NCBI RefSeq assembly: GCF_051106095.1 | Contig: NC_135785.1 | Coordinates: 181,838,045 to 181,902,044, forward strand | Source of the DNA: Pogona vitticeps | Lineage: Eukaryota > Chordata > Lepidosauria > Squamata > Agamidae | Length of the DNA stretch: 64,000 bases | Direction: 5' to 3' | Part shown: piece by piece, positions 1 to 11,145 of the stretch | How positions within the stretch are numbered: the first letter of the stretch is position 1 | How the letters are laid out: each line of letters begins with the position of its first letter | Notes under the pieces: generated by a model | What the model was told of the DNA's origin: nothing | Database searches by the model: none | The model's input: the letters and a program-made list of their open reading frames with translations, nothing else | Made by a program: the position numbers and the translations under genes

Positions 1-1181
1 TCAACTCCAGCACAGTATGTGTGTTATTTGCAAACACATGTGTGTTATTTGGGAGGCCCTGGGGAAACACTGTGTCAAAAAGCCACCTGTTTCCCAAATT
101 TGATTCATTCACATTTTAGCATTGCTTTTGCTTCATAACTGAGAGACGGGTCTTAATAAAGACTCATAATTTAGAGCCCATCATCAGAGGCAAATCACCA
201 CTGAATGAAAGGAAAGATTCTGCTAATGAAAGTGATTTTTGGGGTGCACAGAACTCATATACAATGTGAAAAAACTGCAGCCATCCTGAAATCCCCAGAG
301 GAAAAACTTTCATTGCGGTGATTTGCCGCTGCTGCTGCTGATGTCGGCACTATGTAAAAGGGTTTCAGTCAGAAAATGCGTACTGCACAACTGCATGTCA
401 GCCAGGTTCTACCAGTGAAAGTCATCTTTTGCTCACCATCCTGAACTTAGGCGGCGATTACACTGGCAAGCTGTCACTTGATTTGCTGCCACGGACACTG
501 TGGATTGCTTTGGTGCCAGTGCCCACACTGGCTCTGTAATCTCACGTGGTACAATCCAAGCCACATCCCCTCTGCTGATCCCCAGCTCTCCTTTCGTGAT
601 TCACTGTAAAGCTGGTGGGATGTTTAAAATGTTGCAGAATGTTAGGGAAAAGGGACAGTTTTCCAAAATTCTTCATAATATGAAAACGTATATGTACATA
701 GTTCTTTGTAGTTCATCGGAGCTGCTTCTATTTCACATCCATTTTTATTCTCTCTCTTTTGTATATGGAGAAGTGATCTAGCATTAAACTAATGTATCAG
801 TGAATCGAGAAGGTGAGCTAGTGCTAAATTTAGCAGTGTTATTTTATACTTCTGGGTATCTGGAGGGGGTGTTCCCCCTGTTCAAACTGTCATGCTCAGT
901 GTAGTACATCACCAGAATACCACTCACATTCATTTCCCCAGACCTTTTTGGAGAATGAAACAACTGATCACATGGGGAAAACACTGTTAGAATGTTTTTC
1001 ACTTTGAAAAGCAGACGCCCCAGTAGTAGGGGAAAACAACTCCACATCTGAACCAAAAAGGGCCTGGATGATATGTATTGGCATTTGTGTCATGTGATCA
1101 GCTTTAACAAGTTTGAACTCATCTGTTCACCTTCTGCAGCAAATCCCATGCTATTTGTATTTGCAGCCTCAAATTAGTCAT
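1..1181. other. Unassigned non-coding DNA
   Basis: No gene, RNA or recognisable mobile element was identified. Open frames here are short, overlap each other on both strands and show no family motif. The only visible structure is a short direct repeat of gtgtgttattt near the left edge and a small run of gctgct near position 330. Confidence 0.5.
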
Positions 1182-1396
1182 CATAGGCATCTTTCATTTT
1201 TGAGAGACCATGGTAACGTGCTCTGTATTGAGGAGTGTCCTCTCCAGAGCATGAAGCCTGGGTAAAGTAATATGGAGGATAGGCTGTTACCCAAGCAGCA
1301 GATCCCCCCTCTCCATGTTGCTGAAATGGTCCAATGGAAAGGCAAGAGCCAATACGACTGGTTCCAGCAACGTTGCAGGAGTTGGCAGAACGACAC
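1182..1396 (-). repeat. Dispersed repeat, copy A (family not identified)
   Basis: This 215-bp block matches 7411-7626 closely along its whole length, in the same orientation. Shared landmarks are cataggcatc at the left, gcatgaagcctgggtaaagt in the middle and gttgcaggagttggcaga at the right. On the minus strand both copies keep an open frame of 70-80 residues with a shared core reading SCLSIG-FQQ-GEGG-AAWVTAYPPYYFTQASCSGEDT. I do not recognise the protein, and a second frame is also open, so coding is not proven. The unit may be a fragment of a larger squamate repeat. Confidence 0.75.
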
Positions 1397-2029
1397 ATGC
1401 TGCCTTCGGGACTCCAGCTCTGGGTTTTGCTTCTAGGTTAACTCCTGAAGCCTTTTCCATGAGTGGATATAGCCACAGGGCAGTGGAGGTTTGAAGTCAG
1501 ACTAGTATTGTTTGGCAAAAATGCATTTTTGTTACTGCTTCAGCTATGTTTTAATGTTGCTAAATTTCTGCTAGTCGAAGGATCCCTGGAACTATAAAAC
1601 CTAGTCTGCAGCATTGTGGGTCAGTCTGTATGTCTCAGGCACAAAAATTCTTGGTATTCGTCAGAATGTAATTGGAACATTAATTCCTTGTGATGCACAC
1701 GGCCTTAGGACAAGGTGCCTCTTGGTCATTTGCAGCTACCACTGCCTGTCCTTTTGTCTTTTATTGCCCTGATGAAAATATTCCAAAGGGAACAAGCATC
1801 TTTTATAACCCCAGTGGGCTTCTATGCTATTCCTCGATCTGTCTGCCATCCCTGTCAAAGTGGTTTGATTTAAAGCTCTTCTTTCCCCCTGGGCTGAGCT
1901 CATTGCAGGAGCTTCAAGGATGCTCCTATGGAATTGGTTGTCCCACAAAGACAAACACAAACAGCCATCAATGGTACCCATCACAGGCTTGATAAATGTG
2001 TAAGTGGAAAATCAAGAGTCAGAAAAAGA
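1397..2029. other. Unassigned non-coding DNA
   Basis: No recognisable gene or element was seen. A 100-codon plus-strand frame starting at 1690 has no family motif and is overlapped by an 82-codon minus-strand frame. Confidence 0.45.
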
Positions 2030-2145
2030 AGTTTCGTGGCAGTTCTAAAATTAACAGATTTATTTCAGCTTCAATTTACTACAGTTCTCTTCTTCAGATG
2101 CACAGAGTGCTCCATTCATGGGAGGATGCAGATGGTTATAAGAGA
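2030..2145. repeat. Dispersed reptile repeat fragment
   Basis: The stretch contains tttcgtggcag, aattaacagatttatttcag and cttcttcagatgcacagag in an order that I associate with a repeat common in reptile genomes. The match is from memory and the parent family (DNA transposon, SINE or retroelement) is uncertain. Confidence 0.35.
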
Positions 2146-3284
2146 TGGAACCTTATGTTAAAATAAATCTGTTATTTTTAAAGATGCTATAAGCTTCCTT
2201 CCCCCTTTTTTGTCATGCTGAAATAGAATAAAATTGTAACTTTCAAAAATTGAAAATCAAGGCAGCTATCAAGTGCATTAAAAACCAAACCATATGGCTA
2301 GGAGGCTGTGTTTGCCTTAGTGAATCACAGATGGTGTGGGCTCATTAAACTCCATTCAATTTTTGGCTTAATTTTGTGCACAAACCTTTCCATTCTCTAC
2401 TAACGTCTTCCATTTGTTGCCTTGCTGGCTTGTCACTTCCCTCTTGTACTAGCATTTTTCAGCTCCCATCTGTTTCAAGACAGAGCGCTTTTAAAGGCAA
2501 AGTTGTATTTCTTTCTTCTACAATGTTATCCCTCCAGTCATGCCATTTTTTGCAGTGCTACATGCCTGAGACATCAGACATGCAAACAAAGCTGTGCCGT
2601 CTCCCATGTCTGAAACAAAAAGATGCTAATTTGTCAATGGCAGATGGAGACAACCTTCTGGGAATATAAATATACTGTACATCATTTCCTCTAAAGGATG
2701 CACTGCATCTAGAGGCAAAATCTGTGTCTCGTTTCATGCAGCCCTCACTCAGCCATTATTTGTTGCATTTTAAAAATTCTTGTTGATGAGGCAAGAATTT
2801 GTACGCCTTCTTGACACAATATGCTCCTTTATTTCCTCCTCACACCTTCCATGGCCTTGTTTACCCCACTAGCCTAACCTTAAAGGGTAGTGCTGTGAAC
2901 AACGGTATTTTCTCTTTCATCTATTCTTGGCTACCCTCACTGTAGAGGTCAATCTTCAATCACTCAGACAGGAGATAACGGTGCTCTGTTTGCTACCCTG
3001 TGGAATTCAGACTGCAGGCAAGAGTTAAAGAAAAGCATTCTAACCTATCCTTCCCCTTGACATAACATTTCCCTTTGCACAGGGAATGAATGTTTCACTC
3101 TAGGAGGAGCATTGAGTCATGCACGCTCCCCCTTTCAGTCTGAAGTAGTTCAGTCCTGACAGACATTTACCTCTGTATCTCTCTCTGCAAACTTGATGCC
3201 CACCTGTAATTGTTTTTTTTTGCTTGCTTTCTAATATACTCAGCCTTTCCTTCCCTCCATCTTTGGGACAGCCATGGGAGTTCT
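2146..3284. other. Unassigned non-coding DNA
   Basis: AT-rich sequence without an identifiable element. Two overlapping plus-strand frames near 2376-2669 have no motif and no splice context that I can support. Confidence 0.45.
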
Positions 3285-3372
3285 AGCTTACCAGTCCAAG
3301 GTCACACTTTCAACGATGACTTGAATCCTGATCCCCCAAGTCCCACATTAACCACTACACTAATATGCATGA
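3285..3372 (-). mobile_element. MIR/CORE-like tRNA-derived SINE fragment
   Basis: Read on the minus strand, the block starts with gtgtagtggtt (A-box region of tRNA-derived SINEs) and ends with a gtgaccttgg-like core typical of CORE-SINEs. On the plus strand this appears as ccaaggtcacac followed by accactacac. It is short and diverged, so the exact family is uncertain. Confidence 0.35.
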
Positions 3373-3529
3373 GGGGTCATATCACCAGCTGCAGAGGCTG
3401 CTCTCTGCACAGCAAATTTTAAGATAACCTACCTAAGATGGAAGTCTTAAGTACACTGATATGAACGTGAATTGAATGTAATGGGGTTTCTTGCAGCTAA
3501 ATGTGTGTGTGCATTTTTTAAAAAATCTA

Positions 3530-3720
3530 CCATCAATTCTGAATTATGGTGACTTTTCCCATGGTGTTCTAGGTTGAGAATATTCAGAAGTGGTTTACCA
3601 TTCCCTTCTTCTGTGGCTATGAAGCTTATCCAAAGCTGCACAGGCTGGCTCTTCTCTCCATGGAGGCACAACAGGGAATCGAACTCTGGACCTCTGGCTT
3701 CACAGCCAGATACCTAGCTC
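3530..3720 (-). mobile_element. tRNA-derived SINE, diverged
   Basis: The minus strand shows a B-box-like ggttcgattccc region (plus strand gggaatcgaactctgg) and a body with cagaagtggtttaccattcc on the plus strand. The same body recurs at 23900-24080, which supports a dispersed SINE. No clear target-site duplication was found. Confidence 0.55.
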
Positions 3721-4104
3721 ATCAGTTAGGAAGAAGATATATATGAGCTGTACTTAAGCAGAACCAACAGAACAATTGCTATATTGTGATGTCTTTTTTT
3801 TCTTCTCCAAATAATGAGGAACTCATATCTTCTTAAAAATTTTAATCAAAGGTGCAGATAATCTGACTAGATAACTCTAGTTCAATATTCCCAAACTCTG
3901 GGTCCCAGCTTTAAACCAGATATGTGATTATCCAGTTCCTTTTTTTCTTCCTGGAGGCAGAAAGATTTATTATAATCTGTAAGGAATTTATCCTGAGAAT
4001 TTCAGCTTTTCTTAAAGAAAACGGTATGACCTCTCTTGAGGGGAAATGGAACTGCAGTATCAATACTAAAGCACAAACTTGTAGTACTCAACTTGTAGGT
4101 GTTT

Positions 4105-4174
4105 TTGGACTACAGTTCCCATGATCCCTCACAAGTGGCCATGCTGACTAGAAATTATTGGAGCTACAGTCCAG
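4105..4174. repeat. Short palindromic repeat with ggactacag ends
   Basis: The block begins with ttggactacagttcccatga and ends with gagctacagtccag, so its ends are inverted copies of each other, with a ggccatgctgac core. This is the layout of a very common vertebrate and squamate palindromic repeat. The end motif resembles a ZNF143-type site but here is best read as repeat sequence. Confidence 0.5.
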
Positions 4175-4411
4175 CTTTGTCAGGAGGATCGCTATTGCAA
4201 AGGACGGGTTAAATATAGAGATTCTATCCAGAGGTAGAGAAGTTACTCATTCAGTGGGTGCTGGTTAAAAATACGAGTGGAAGCAGATCGCAAACTAGCC
4301 TACATAAAAAAAATTCTAGCATGGCCTCAGAACACTTATAATCAGGCCAGTCATAGAGAACCAATAGACTTTTAAGGGGTGTTTATCTGGGTGGAGCCAG
4401 TAATTGAAGTA

Positions 4412-4833
4412 CAGTGGTGCCCCGCTAGACACTTACCCCTGTAAACGATGAAATCGCTTGACGGTGACTTTTTTGCGATCGCTATTGCAAGAGCAAAACA
4501 ATGATTCCTATGGGGGAAATCCACTTTATGTTGATTAGGTCCTTGCTTTGTGAACCGTTTGTTCACAAAACAATGTTTTTTCCGGCTCCACAAAATGGCT
4601 TCCCTCCCTTCGCAAAATGGCTGTTTTCCGGACAGAAGCTTCGGAAGACAGCGATTTTAAACAGCTGATCGGTGGTTCTCGATGGGCGATCTTCACTGGA
4701 GGAGGAGGTATTTCCCCATTGGAATGCATTAACCGGTTTTCAATGCATTCCAATGGGTTTTTTCCTGCATGACGTTTTCTCTGTACAGCGATTTTAATGG
4801 AACGGATTATTGTCGTCATGTGGGGCACCACTG
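4412..4833. mobile_element. TA-flanked MITE (probable Tc1/mariner-like)
   Basis: The 422-bp unit opens with CAGTGGTGCCCC and closes with GGGGCACCACTG, perfect 12-bp terminal inverted repeats. Both ends are flanked by TA (4410-4411 and 4834-4835), the target duplication of Tc1/mariner elements. Inside is a hairpin at about 4718-4760 whose arms read ccattggaatgcatt and aatgcattccaatgg. No transposase is encoded, so it is non-autonomous. A 108-codon open frame on the minus strand lies inside and is not considered a gene. Confidence 0.8.
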
Positions 4834-4893
4834 TACTTCTGTCTTCTGCAAAGCCTGTCATAGAAGAGAGGCTGCAAGGTTTTTTTTTTCACA

Positions 4894-4927
4894 TTGAATT
4901 ATTATGGCCCTGACCATAATAATTCAA
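4894..4927. repeat. Perfect 14-bp hairpin
   Basis: Arms 4894-4907 (ttgaattattatgg) and 4914-4927 (ccataataattcaa) are exact reverse complements around a six-base loop, ccctga. No T run follows, and no role is evident. Confidence 0.7.
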
Positions 4928-5894
4928 CGTGGCTTTAGGTCTAAACATGGTTATGATATGGTGTTTTCTAAGAAAACAGAAAGGAATGGAGAGGAAGAGC
5001 CATCTGGCGAGATATCAAAACAGAGCTGGTGTAGCAGAAAATCATTAGTTGTGTGCCAGGGCACCCATGGGCTCAGGCTGCCCTTAGAATAATTAGTTTT
5101 CCATGTGCTTTTCTACAACTCTATTTACAATTTTTTTTTGCCGTTGCTCATGTTCGGGCTTCTCTCTTTTCACAGCTCACAGCCAGATTTTATGAGCTTA
5201 TCTGAAAAATTTGTAAACACCTGGCCCTTTAACTTAATGAGCTCAAACTTTTGCTTTTGTTAAGTGCTCTCTCTGTGTGTCATGCATTCCAGATACAAAA
5301 CATGCTAATTCATCACAGCTTTTAAGTATACAGGAAATCCTTTCAAAACTGCCTGGTGAATAAGACACGTTTGATGTTAGCCTGAACTGGTTTTTTTTTT
5401 CTAGCTCTCTCCTCAGGTTGTCTGTATTTTTCTGTTATGTCATTCCAAATGATGTGTTTAGTCATCAGAGTGATTCGAAGGACATATTTAATGTTGCATG
5501 CCTCTGAGGATTAGATTCTTTTAGAACAGCTGATCCCCAAATTATATATTTTGCTGTATTTTCCAAGGTTTAAGTGAAGATGCCTCCAACATAAAGTAGT
5601 GAGGAGCTGACATTTGACTCTTCAAATAGCTACATCCAAGGACTTAAAGAAAATAATTGATCGTTCACAATATTGAGGTCAGCATGAACTTTAAAAGAAT
5701 GCTCATAAAGCTAAGGAAAATTGTGCAGCAAAAGAACCAATGGCAGAGAACTTAAAAGACACACTAAGGCAAGATAGCACATGTCGCCTGTAAATTTCTT
5801 GGCCTAAATGCAACTGCCAATCGCAGCCAGAGTACCCTCAGTACTTTCAGTTTCAGAAAGATGAGTCAATATGTACATAACTCCTATTGATTCA
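4928..5894. other. Unassigned non-coding DNA
   Basis: AT-rich DNA with scattered T runs and no recognisable gene, RNA or repeat. Confidence 0.45.
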
Positions 5895-6815
5895 ATAGAA
5901 CCATAAAATCATGAAGTTGGAAGGGACCTATAAGGCCATCAAGTCCAATCCCCTGCTTAGTGTAAGAATACAGATCAAATTTGTCTTGAATGCCTTCAGT
6001 GTTGGAGGTTCCATTGCTGTACTGCTTGAGCCCATTGTTGTTTGTCCTGCAATGGGATGATTGATAACAGATCCTGCCCCTCCTCTGTATGAGAGCCTTT
6101 CAAGTATTTGAAAAGTGCTATCATCTCTCCCCTCAGCCTTCTTTTCTCAAGGCTAAAAATGCCCAGTTCTTCCAGTCTTTCCTCATAAGGCTTGGTTTCC
6201 AGTGCCCTGATCATCTTTGTTGCCCTTCTCTGAACTTGTTCCAATTTGTTAGCATCTTTCTTGAAGTGTGGTGTCCAGAACTGGACACAGCACTCAAGAT
6301 GAGGCCTGACCAGTGCAGAATACAGGGGAATGAGTATTTGCAGAATGTGGAGACTATACTTTTGTTAAAACAGCCTAAAATAGCATTTGCCTTTTTTTGT
6401 AGCCACATCATACTGTTGTCATTCAGCTTGTGATTTACGATGATTCCAAGATCCTTCTTACTTGTAGTATTGCTGAGCCAGGTATCCCCCATCTTGTAAC
6501 TGCATTTGGTTTCTTTTTCCTAGGTGCAGTACTTTGCCCTTATTCCTGTTGAATTTCATTCTGTTGTTTTTAGTTCAGTGCTCAAGCCTATCTAGACCCT
6601 TTTCAATAATTTTATTTCAGTCTTCCAGGGTGCTAGCTATGCCACCCAATTTTGTGTCATCTGCAAATTTTATTAGCATTCCTGTAACCCTGATCCAGAT
6701 CGTTAATAAAAATATTGAATAGCACTGGGCCCAGGACTGAGCCCTGGGGTACCCCACTTGTTACCTTCTCCCGGATTGAGAAGGAGACATTACTCCTCAC
6801 CCTCTGAGTACAATG
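5895..6815 (-). mobile_element. CR1 LINE, 3' portion of the reverse-transcriptase ORF
   Basis: Read on the minus strand from 6815, the sequence translates with frame changes to recognisable CR1 ORF2 pieces in order: [20 protein letters not shown], then FADDTKLGG-type catalytic motif (near 6660-6680), then KFNR-KGKVLHLG, DLGIIV-HKLN, KKANAILGC, and near the end [17 protein letters not shown] and [21 protein letters not shown]. The 3' end (plus-strand gaaccataaaatcatgaagttggaag) matches the CR1 tail. The copy is 5'-truncated within the reverse transcriptase and carries several frame breaks, so it is dead. Confidence 0.9.
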
Positions 6816-7410
6816 GATCAAAGCAAAGAGAACAATAGTTTGTCTCAGAGGGATGGAAAGAATGCTCAGGGAAATATCTGGCAGTTTGAAAGTCCTCAGT
6901 TTAGCTAAGTTTCACAGGGTACAGAAAGTGTATTTTAGAGTATACTGCATGTTTCTGGCTCATCAAATCCCACCCGGGACTGGGCTTAATCAGAGATATC
7001 CATAGCTTAACACTAAAACTAGTAAAATGTTGGGGCTTCCTTGATTTGTTTTTTCTTCATCTCCCTCCCCTCCCCATCTAGCTTGGTACAGTACTTTGAT
7101 TAGCTTAATGTGGAAACCTTCCATCGGAGTGTTTACTACCTGTTTCCTCCTGTGTTAATTGAAATGGTTTGTAATTTCCTGTTACATGTCTTGATGGAAA
7201 AGGACTATTTAGGTATCAGAGTATCACAGTTCCTATCATATAAACAACACAGAATATGAAATAACATAAATCACCCATTAACCCTAAGAAAGTCTAGTTG
7301 AAGACTTACTCATACAGTCTAGGTATAGAAAATCAATTTTAAATAAAAACAAAAGCAAAGAGCTGTGTGGAGTTACTAAATATGTTAAAATACATTGAAA
7401 TAAATATTTC
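6816..7410. other. Unassigned non-coding DNA
   Basis: No recognisable gene or element between the CR1 remnant and the second copy of the 215-bp repeat. Confidence 0.45.
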
Positions 7411-7626
7411 CATAGGCATCCTTCAGTCTCGAGAGACTATGGTAACATGCTCTGTATCGAGAAGTGTCCTCTCCAGAGCATGAAGCCTGGGTAAAGTAGT
7501 ATGGAGGATAGGCTGTTACCCAAGCAGCAAATCCCCCCTCTCCACGTTGCTGAAATGTTCCAATGGAAAGGCAAGAGCCAATACAACTGGTTCCAGCAAC
7601 GTTGCAGGAGTTGGCAGAATGACACA
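7411..7626 (-). repeat. Dispersed repeat, copy B (family not identified)
   Basis: This is the second copy of the unit at 1182-1396, same orientation, differing by scattered substitutions. Its minus-strand frame again reads SCLSIG-FQQ-GEGG-AAWVTAYPPYYFTQASCSGEDT and ends in YHSLSRLKDAY. The two copies share both ends to within a few bases. Confidence 0.75.
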
Positions 7627-7984
7627 AACATTTACTACTTGCTGTAAAGCTAGGGAAACTTTTTAAAATAATAATATTTCTGGAGATTGCTGGGGTTCAT
7701 ACATGGGCCACAGGCCATATGATAACCACCCCTGGTCTAAGGGCAACGGATGCTTCGAGACTGGGACAAATTTGTCTCTGAACTTCTGGACTGGTCAATT
7801 CAAAGACATTGTCATAGGTTTTTTACCTGGGACGATGGCATGACAATCAGTGAAGCCAATTTGGCAGCAAGGTAAAAAAAATCATAACAATATCTACATG
7901 AATAACATCAAAAGGATTTTTATGTCTACATGGGCTCAAATGGAGCAGACTGGACCGGGCTAAATAGGGTCATTTAAGGTCAGG

Positions 7985-8032
7985 TAGAGGTCTAGTATGC
8001 CATTTGGTGTGATCCTTGCATCTTCAAGCAAC
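7985..8032 (+). repeat. Segment related to the 14063-14125 hairpin
   Basis: The segment reads aggtctagtatgccatttgg, then tgtgatccttgcatc, then ttcaagcaacc. Its reverse complement reappears at 14063-14125 with an extra inverted piece inside. The flank on the left (ggtcaggtag) also resembles the other copy (ttgggcaggg), so both belong to one dispersed repeat. Confidence 0.6.
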
Positions 8033-9087
8033 CCTATTTGGTCACTTCCCTATTGAAGACAACCACCACCACCACCACGATCTTGCCTCTTTTCTTTCCA
8101 CCTCCCTCTGGATTGAAATTTTCACTTTTAAAAATGTTCTAAGTGGTATAGCACATCAGTGCTGTCATAACAGAGTTTTAAAAAAAGATGTTCTCTTCCA
8201 TTGTCCCTCCTTGGAAGAGCAGGGGAAGTGTTTAATTTCCCAATACTATAAAGTGGTTAAGCTGTCTTCATAAGCCACTTAACAATATTGGGAAATTGAA
8301 AGTGGAAGGCAAATTTAAAGCCACAAACCTTGACTTTGGATCATTTCCAGGGATCATATGTGGTTGGGTGCAGACTTAGTCATACTTACAGGATATGAAG
8401 ATGAAGTACTTACATATGCAAGCATACATACTTCAATGGGGCTTAATTTGGCCATAACTGTTGGTTTCACTGTGTCCATTCTAGGAATGATTGAGTTGGA
8501 TCCAACATGGAACATCTGAAGGTAATCTCTGATGTGATCAGCATGAGGGAAAATCTTAATGAAACATTACTATTAAGGAGAAGATGAGTGGAACAGAAAT
8601 AGACTGAACGAGGGAAAGAAATAAAGATGTTCAGAAGTAAATTCTTGGGGGATCAGATGTCTGGTTGTTATTAAAGAGGATATGAGTATTCCTCAAAGTG
8701 AACAGGGAGGCAGGTGCAAGGTTCTGTTGTGGGAGAAAAAGCATGGAAGGATGCTATACCTAGGGAGACACTATTTATGTGAGAGACATTTCTCTAGCTG
8801 CTAGCACAACAGCTACTGTCTGCAGCATATGAAACCAAGCCTCATAAAATTAACCCATCAGTATCAAAGCGCCGAGATTAAACATTTTGTACACACAGCA
8901 GAAAACCAATTGCAAATTAAAAAATGACAATGAGAGAGGGGCAAATCAAGAGTTTGAGGTATAATCAAAAACAAAATGGTGGAAATTCTGGTGGTTTAAC
9001 TGTCCACATAAGGCAGGAGCAAGATTTTGGAAATCATACCCACCCTACTCCTCCCACAGCTTCCATGGCTCCTGGGATGGGAGGAGG

Positions 9088-9162
9088 AAGTCTTTAATTA
9101 CTGTAAATTGCTGCCACTTGAGTGACATTACTGTGACAGCAATTTTTGGTAATTAAAGACTT
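9088..9162. repeat. Imperfect 26-bp hairpin
   Basis: Arms 9088-9113 (aagtctttaattactg..., ending aattgctg) and 9137-9162 (cagcaattt..., ending aattaaagactt) are inverted copies with three mismatches and a 23-base loop. It could be a miniature palindromic element. Confidence 0.65.
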
Positions 9163-9344
9163 TGTCTTATCCCATGGCTCTCATAGTTTCCACACAATGC
9201 AAGGGATTATACTGGAATCAAAGGAGCTGCTGGAGAGATGCAGGAAGTATTTAAATTCCAAAAATTGCCTGCCACTGACAACATCCTCAGTCAAGCATGG
9301 ACATAGTTAAGCTGACAGGATTTCAGTCATTTTTAATAGATCAA

Positions 9345-9477
9345 ATAGGCATGGTAGATAACTCTGGTTTAGGCATCTGGCTGCAGAGCCAGAGGTTGGG
9401 AGTTTGATTCTCCACTGTGCCTTCTTGACAGGGGTTTAACTCAATTATACATAGGGTTCCTTCCAGCCCTGCAGTTC
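9345..9477 (+). mobile_element. tRNA-derived SINE with CR1-like tail
   Basis: The 5' part reads gtttaggcatctggctgcag followed by agccagaggttgggagtttgattctcc, a tRNA-like head with anticodon-arm ctgGCAga region and a B box (gtttgattctcc). The 3' part, ggttccttccagccctgcag, resembles the CR1 3' end, suggesting CR1-driven mobilisation. It runs directly into an ATT microsatellite. Related fragments lie at 11028-11145 (minus) and 52792-52880 (plus). Confidence 0.65.
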
Positions 9478-9586
<109 letters not shown>

Positions 9587-9753
9587 ATCGTTAAACACCA
9601 GACACAGTCAATCAAAATTATTTAAAAATTGACTTAATACCTATCTTTCAAATATTGCAGTTTGTACGCTGTTCCTAATATTGCCATTTTTGGTAGCTCT
9701 GATGATATTATTTCTGAAATCTGCAGCTGCTTATAACATTGTGTGAAATTTCC

Positions 9754-9857
9754 TCTTCTTCTTCTTCTTCTTCTTCTTCTTCTTCTTCTTCTTCTTCTTC
9801 TTCTTCTTCTTCTTCTTCTTCTTCTTCTTCTTCTTCTTCTTCTTCTTCTTCTTCTTC
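9754..9857. repeat. (CTT)n microsatellite
   Basis: A pure CTT array of about 104 bp. Frames through it would encode poly-Ser, poly-Leu or poly-Phe and are not considered genes. Confidence 0.97.
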
Positions 9858-11027
9858 AATTAACCACTTGGCACAACACACATTTGGAGCAATTGGAGGG
9901 GACAGTGAAGATAGTGAAGATGCTGTGCCATCTCAGCGGGTAATGGCCCATATTCTCTTACCTTTGAGCAGTCATCAGAGCTTGCAAGGATTTTGCACCC
10001 TTGTCAACTTGGCAGTGACCTCAGGTAGCAATTGCAAGAGCTGGCTGAGTCCTGTGACTGGAATTCCGTTGGGTACTGAAAGAGATAGTGTGTGAGATAT
10101 AATATTGCTCTTCTCCATTGAGCAGTAAATGATCATTGCAACGAGTACACTTTGAAACTATTTACTCTAGGCAGCAGACAAGAAGAAGAACTGGGCCTGT
10201 ACCAGGAGATAGGAAGTTCTGGTCCACTGACTATTTTGCCCCATGGTTTCCATCAGCCCAGAGCAGCATGTGGGAGCTGTAGTTGCAAACAGCAAAGTTT
10301 GTTGTCTGAAATACACTGAATAATGAGATTTAAGGTTCAATGCATTCAAGGCTGAAATGAGTCAGCAAGTCTCATCCCCCAGCAATGTATCATTTCCTCT
10401 CACTTTACAACAAGAGGGGTGTCCTTCTGCAGCAGGGGACGCGTGGGGACTCCTCATAGGATTTAAACCCTACATTATAATAGGAGGCTATTACTGAACT
10501 AAAACTTCCAGGATTCTTTGAGTGAAATCCTGACAGGTAACTTACATAAAATGAACTGAAGTTTGTACAATGCACAGATATGCACTTTGAGTTGGGTTGT
10601 TACGATGGTATACAGTACTGAAAGAGAGAACAGAAGATAGCAAAGGCTTCTCATATTTCAAGCCCCAGAGTTAAAAAAAGAGAGAGAGTTGTATTTCAAT
10701 CAAGAGGACTGCATCATATGTCTTTCTTACAGATGAGAAGACTTGGGAGTTTCAAAGCAATGCATCTGGAACAATGCACTATGTTTGATATATGTTGCCT
10801 TTCTCTAATAGTCTGTTGGGAAAAAAATGCAGACCAGTGTTTAAAATATTGCTACAAGTATGCTAAACAACAGATTTTTTTCATTTGGTCGAAATATTTT
10901 TCATAAGATAGGAAAGAGAAGCTTGTGTTTACTGGAACAGAAGGATGCAAAGAATTATCCCCAAAGCCCTGAGGCTGGTTGCCCTCCCAATGGCTCACTT
11001 TCATGTGATCATCATCATCTTAATCTT
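9858..11027. other. Unassigned non-coding DNA
   Basis: No recognisable gene, RNA or element. Confidence 0.45.
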
Positions 11028-11145
11028 GGAACTGCAAAGCTGGAAGGGACCCTATGGACCAATGAGTCCAGCATCTGTGAAGGAAGCACAGTGCGGACTC
11101 AAACTTCCAACTGATACCTAAATCACTGAGCTATCCAGCAGTTAA
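11028..11145 (-). mobile_element. tRNA-derived SINE fragment, same family as 9345-9477
   Basis: On the minus strand it shows a ggatagctcagtgattta-like head, a B-box-like segment and a tail that reads tccttccagctttgcag. Plus-strand landmarks are ggaactgcaaagctggaagg and cactgagctatccagcag. Confidence 0.6.

Larger units (their letters stand above)
7627..9344. other. Unassigned non-coding DNA with two small repeats
   Basis: No gene seen. It holds the 7985-8032 segment and the 9088-9162 hairpin, both listed separately. A short caccaccaccaccac run lies near 8060. Confidence 0.45.

Noticed and set aside
4105-4174. ZNF143-type promoter site
   Set aside because: The motif is the end of a short palindromic repeat and has no exon or splice donor near it.
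9345-9420. tRNA-Cys-like gene
   Set aside because: The arms do not fold into a full cloverleaf, and the sequence continues into a SINE body and a CR1-like tail.
9739-10095. Open frame of 118 codons with a long poly-serine run (and overlapping poly-leucine frame)
   Set aside because: It is the CTT microsatellite read in different frames; no conserved sequence on either side.
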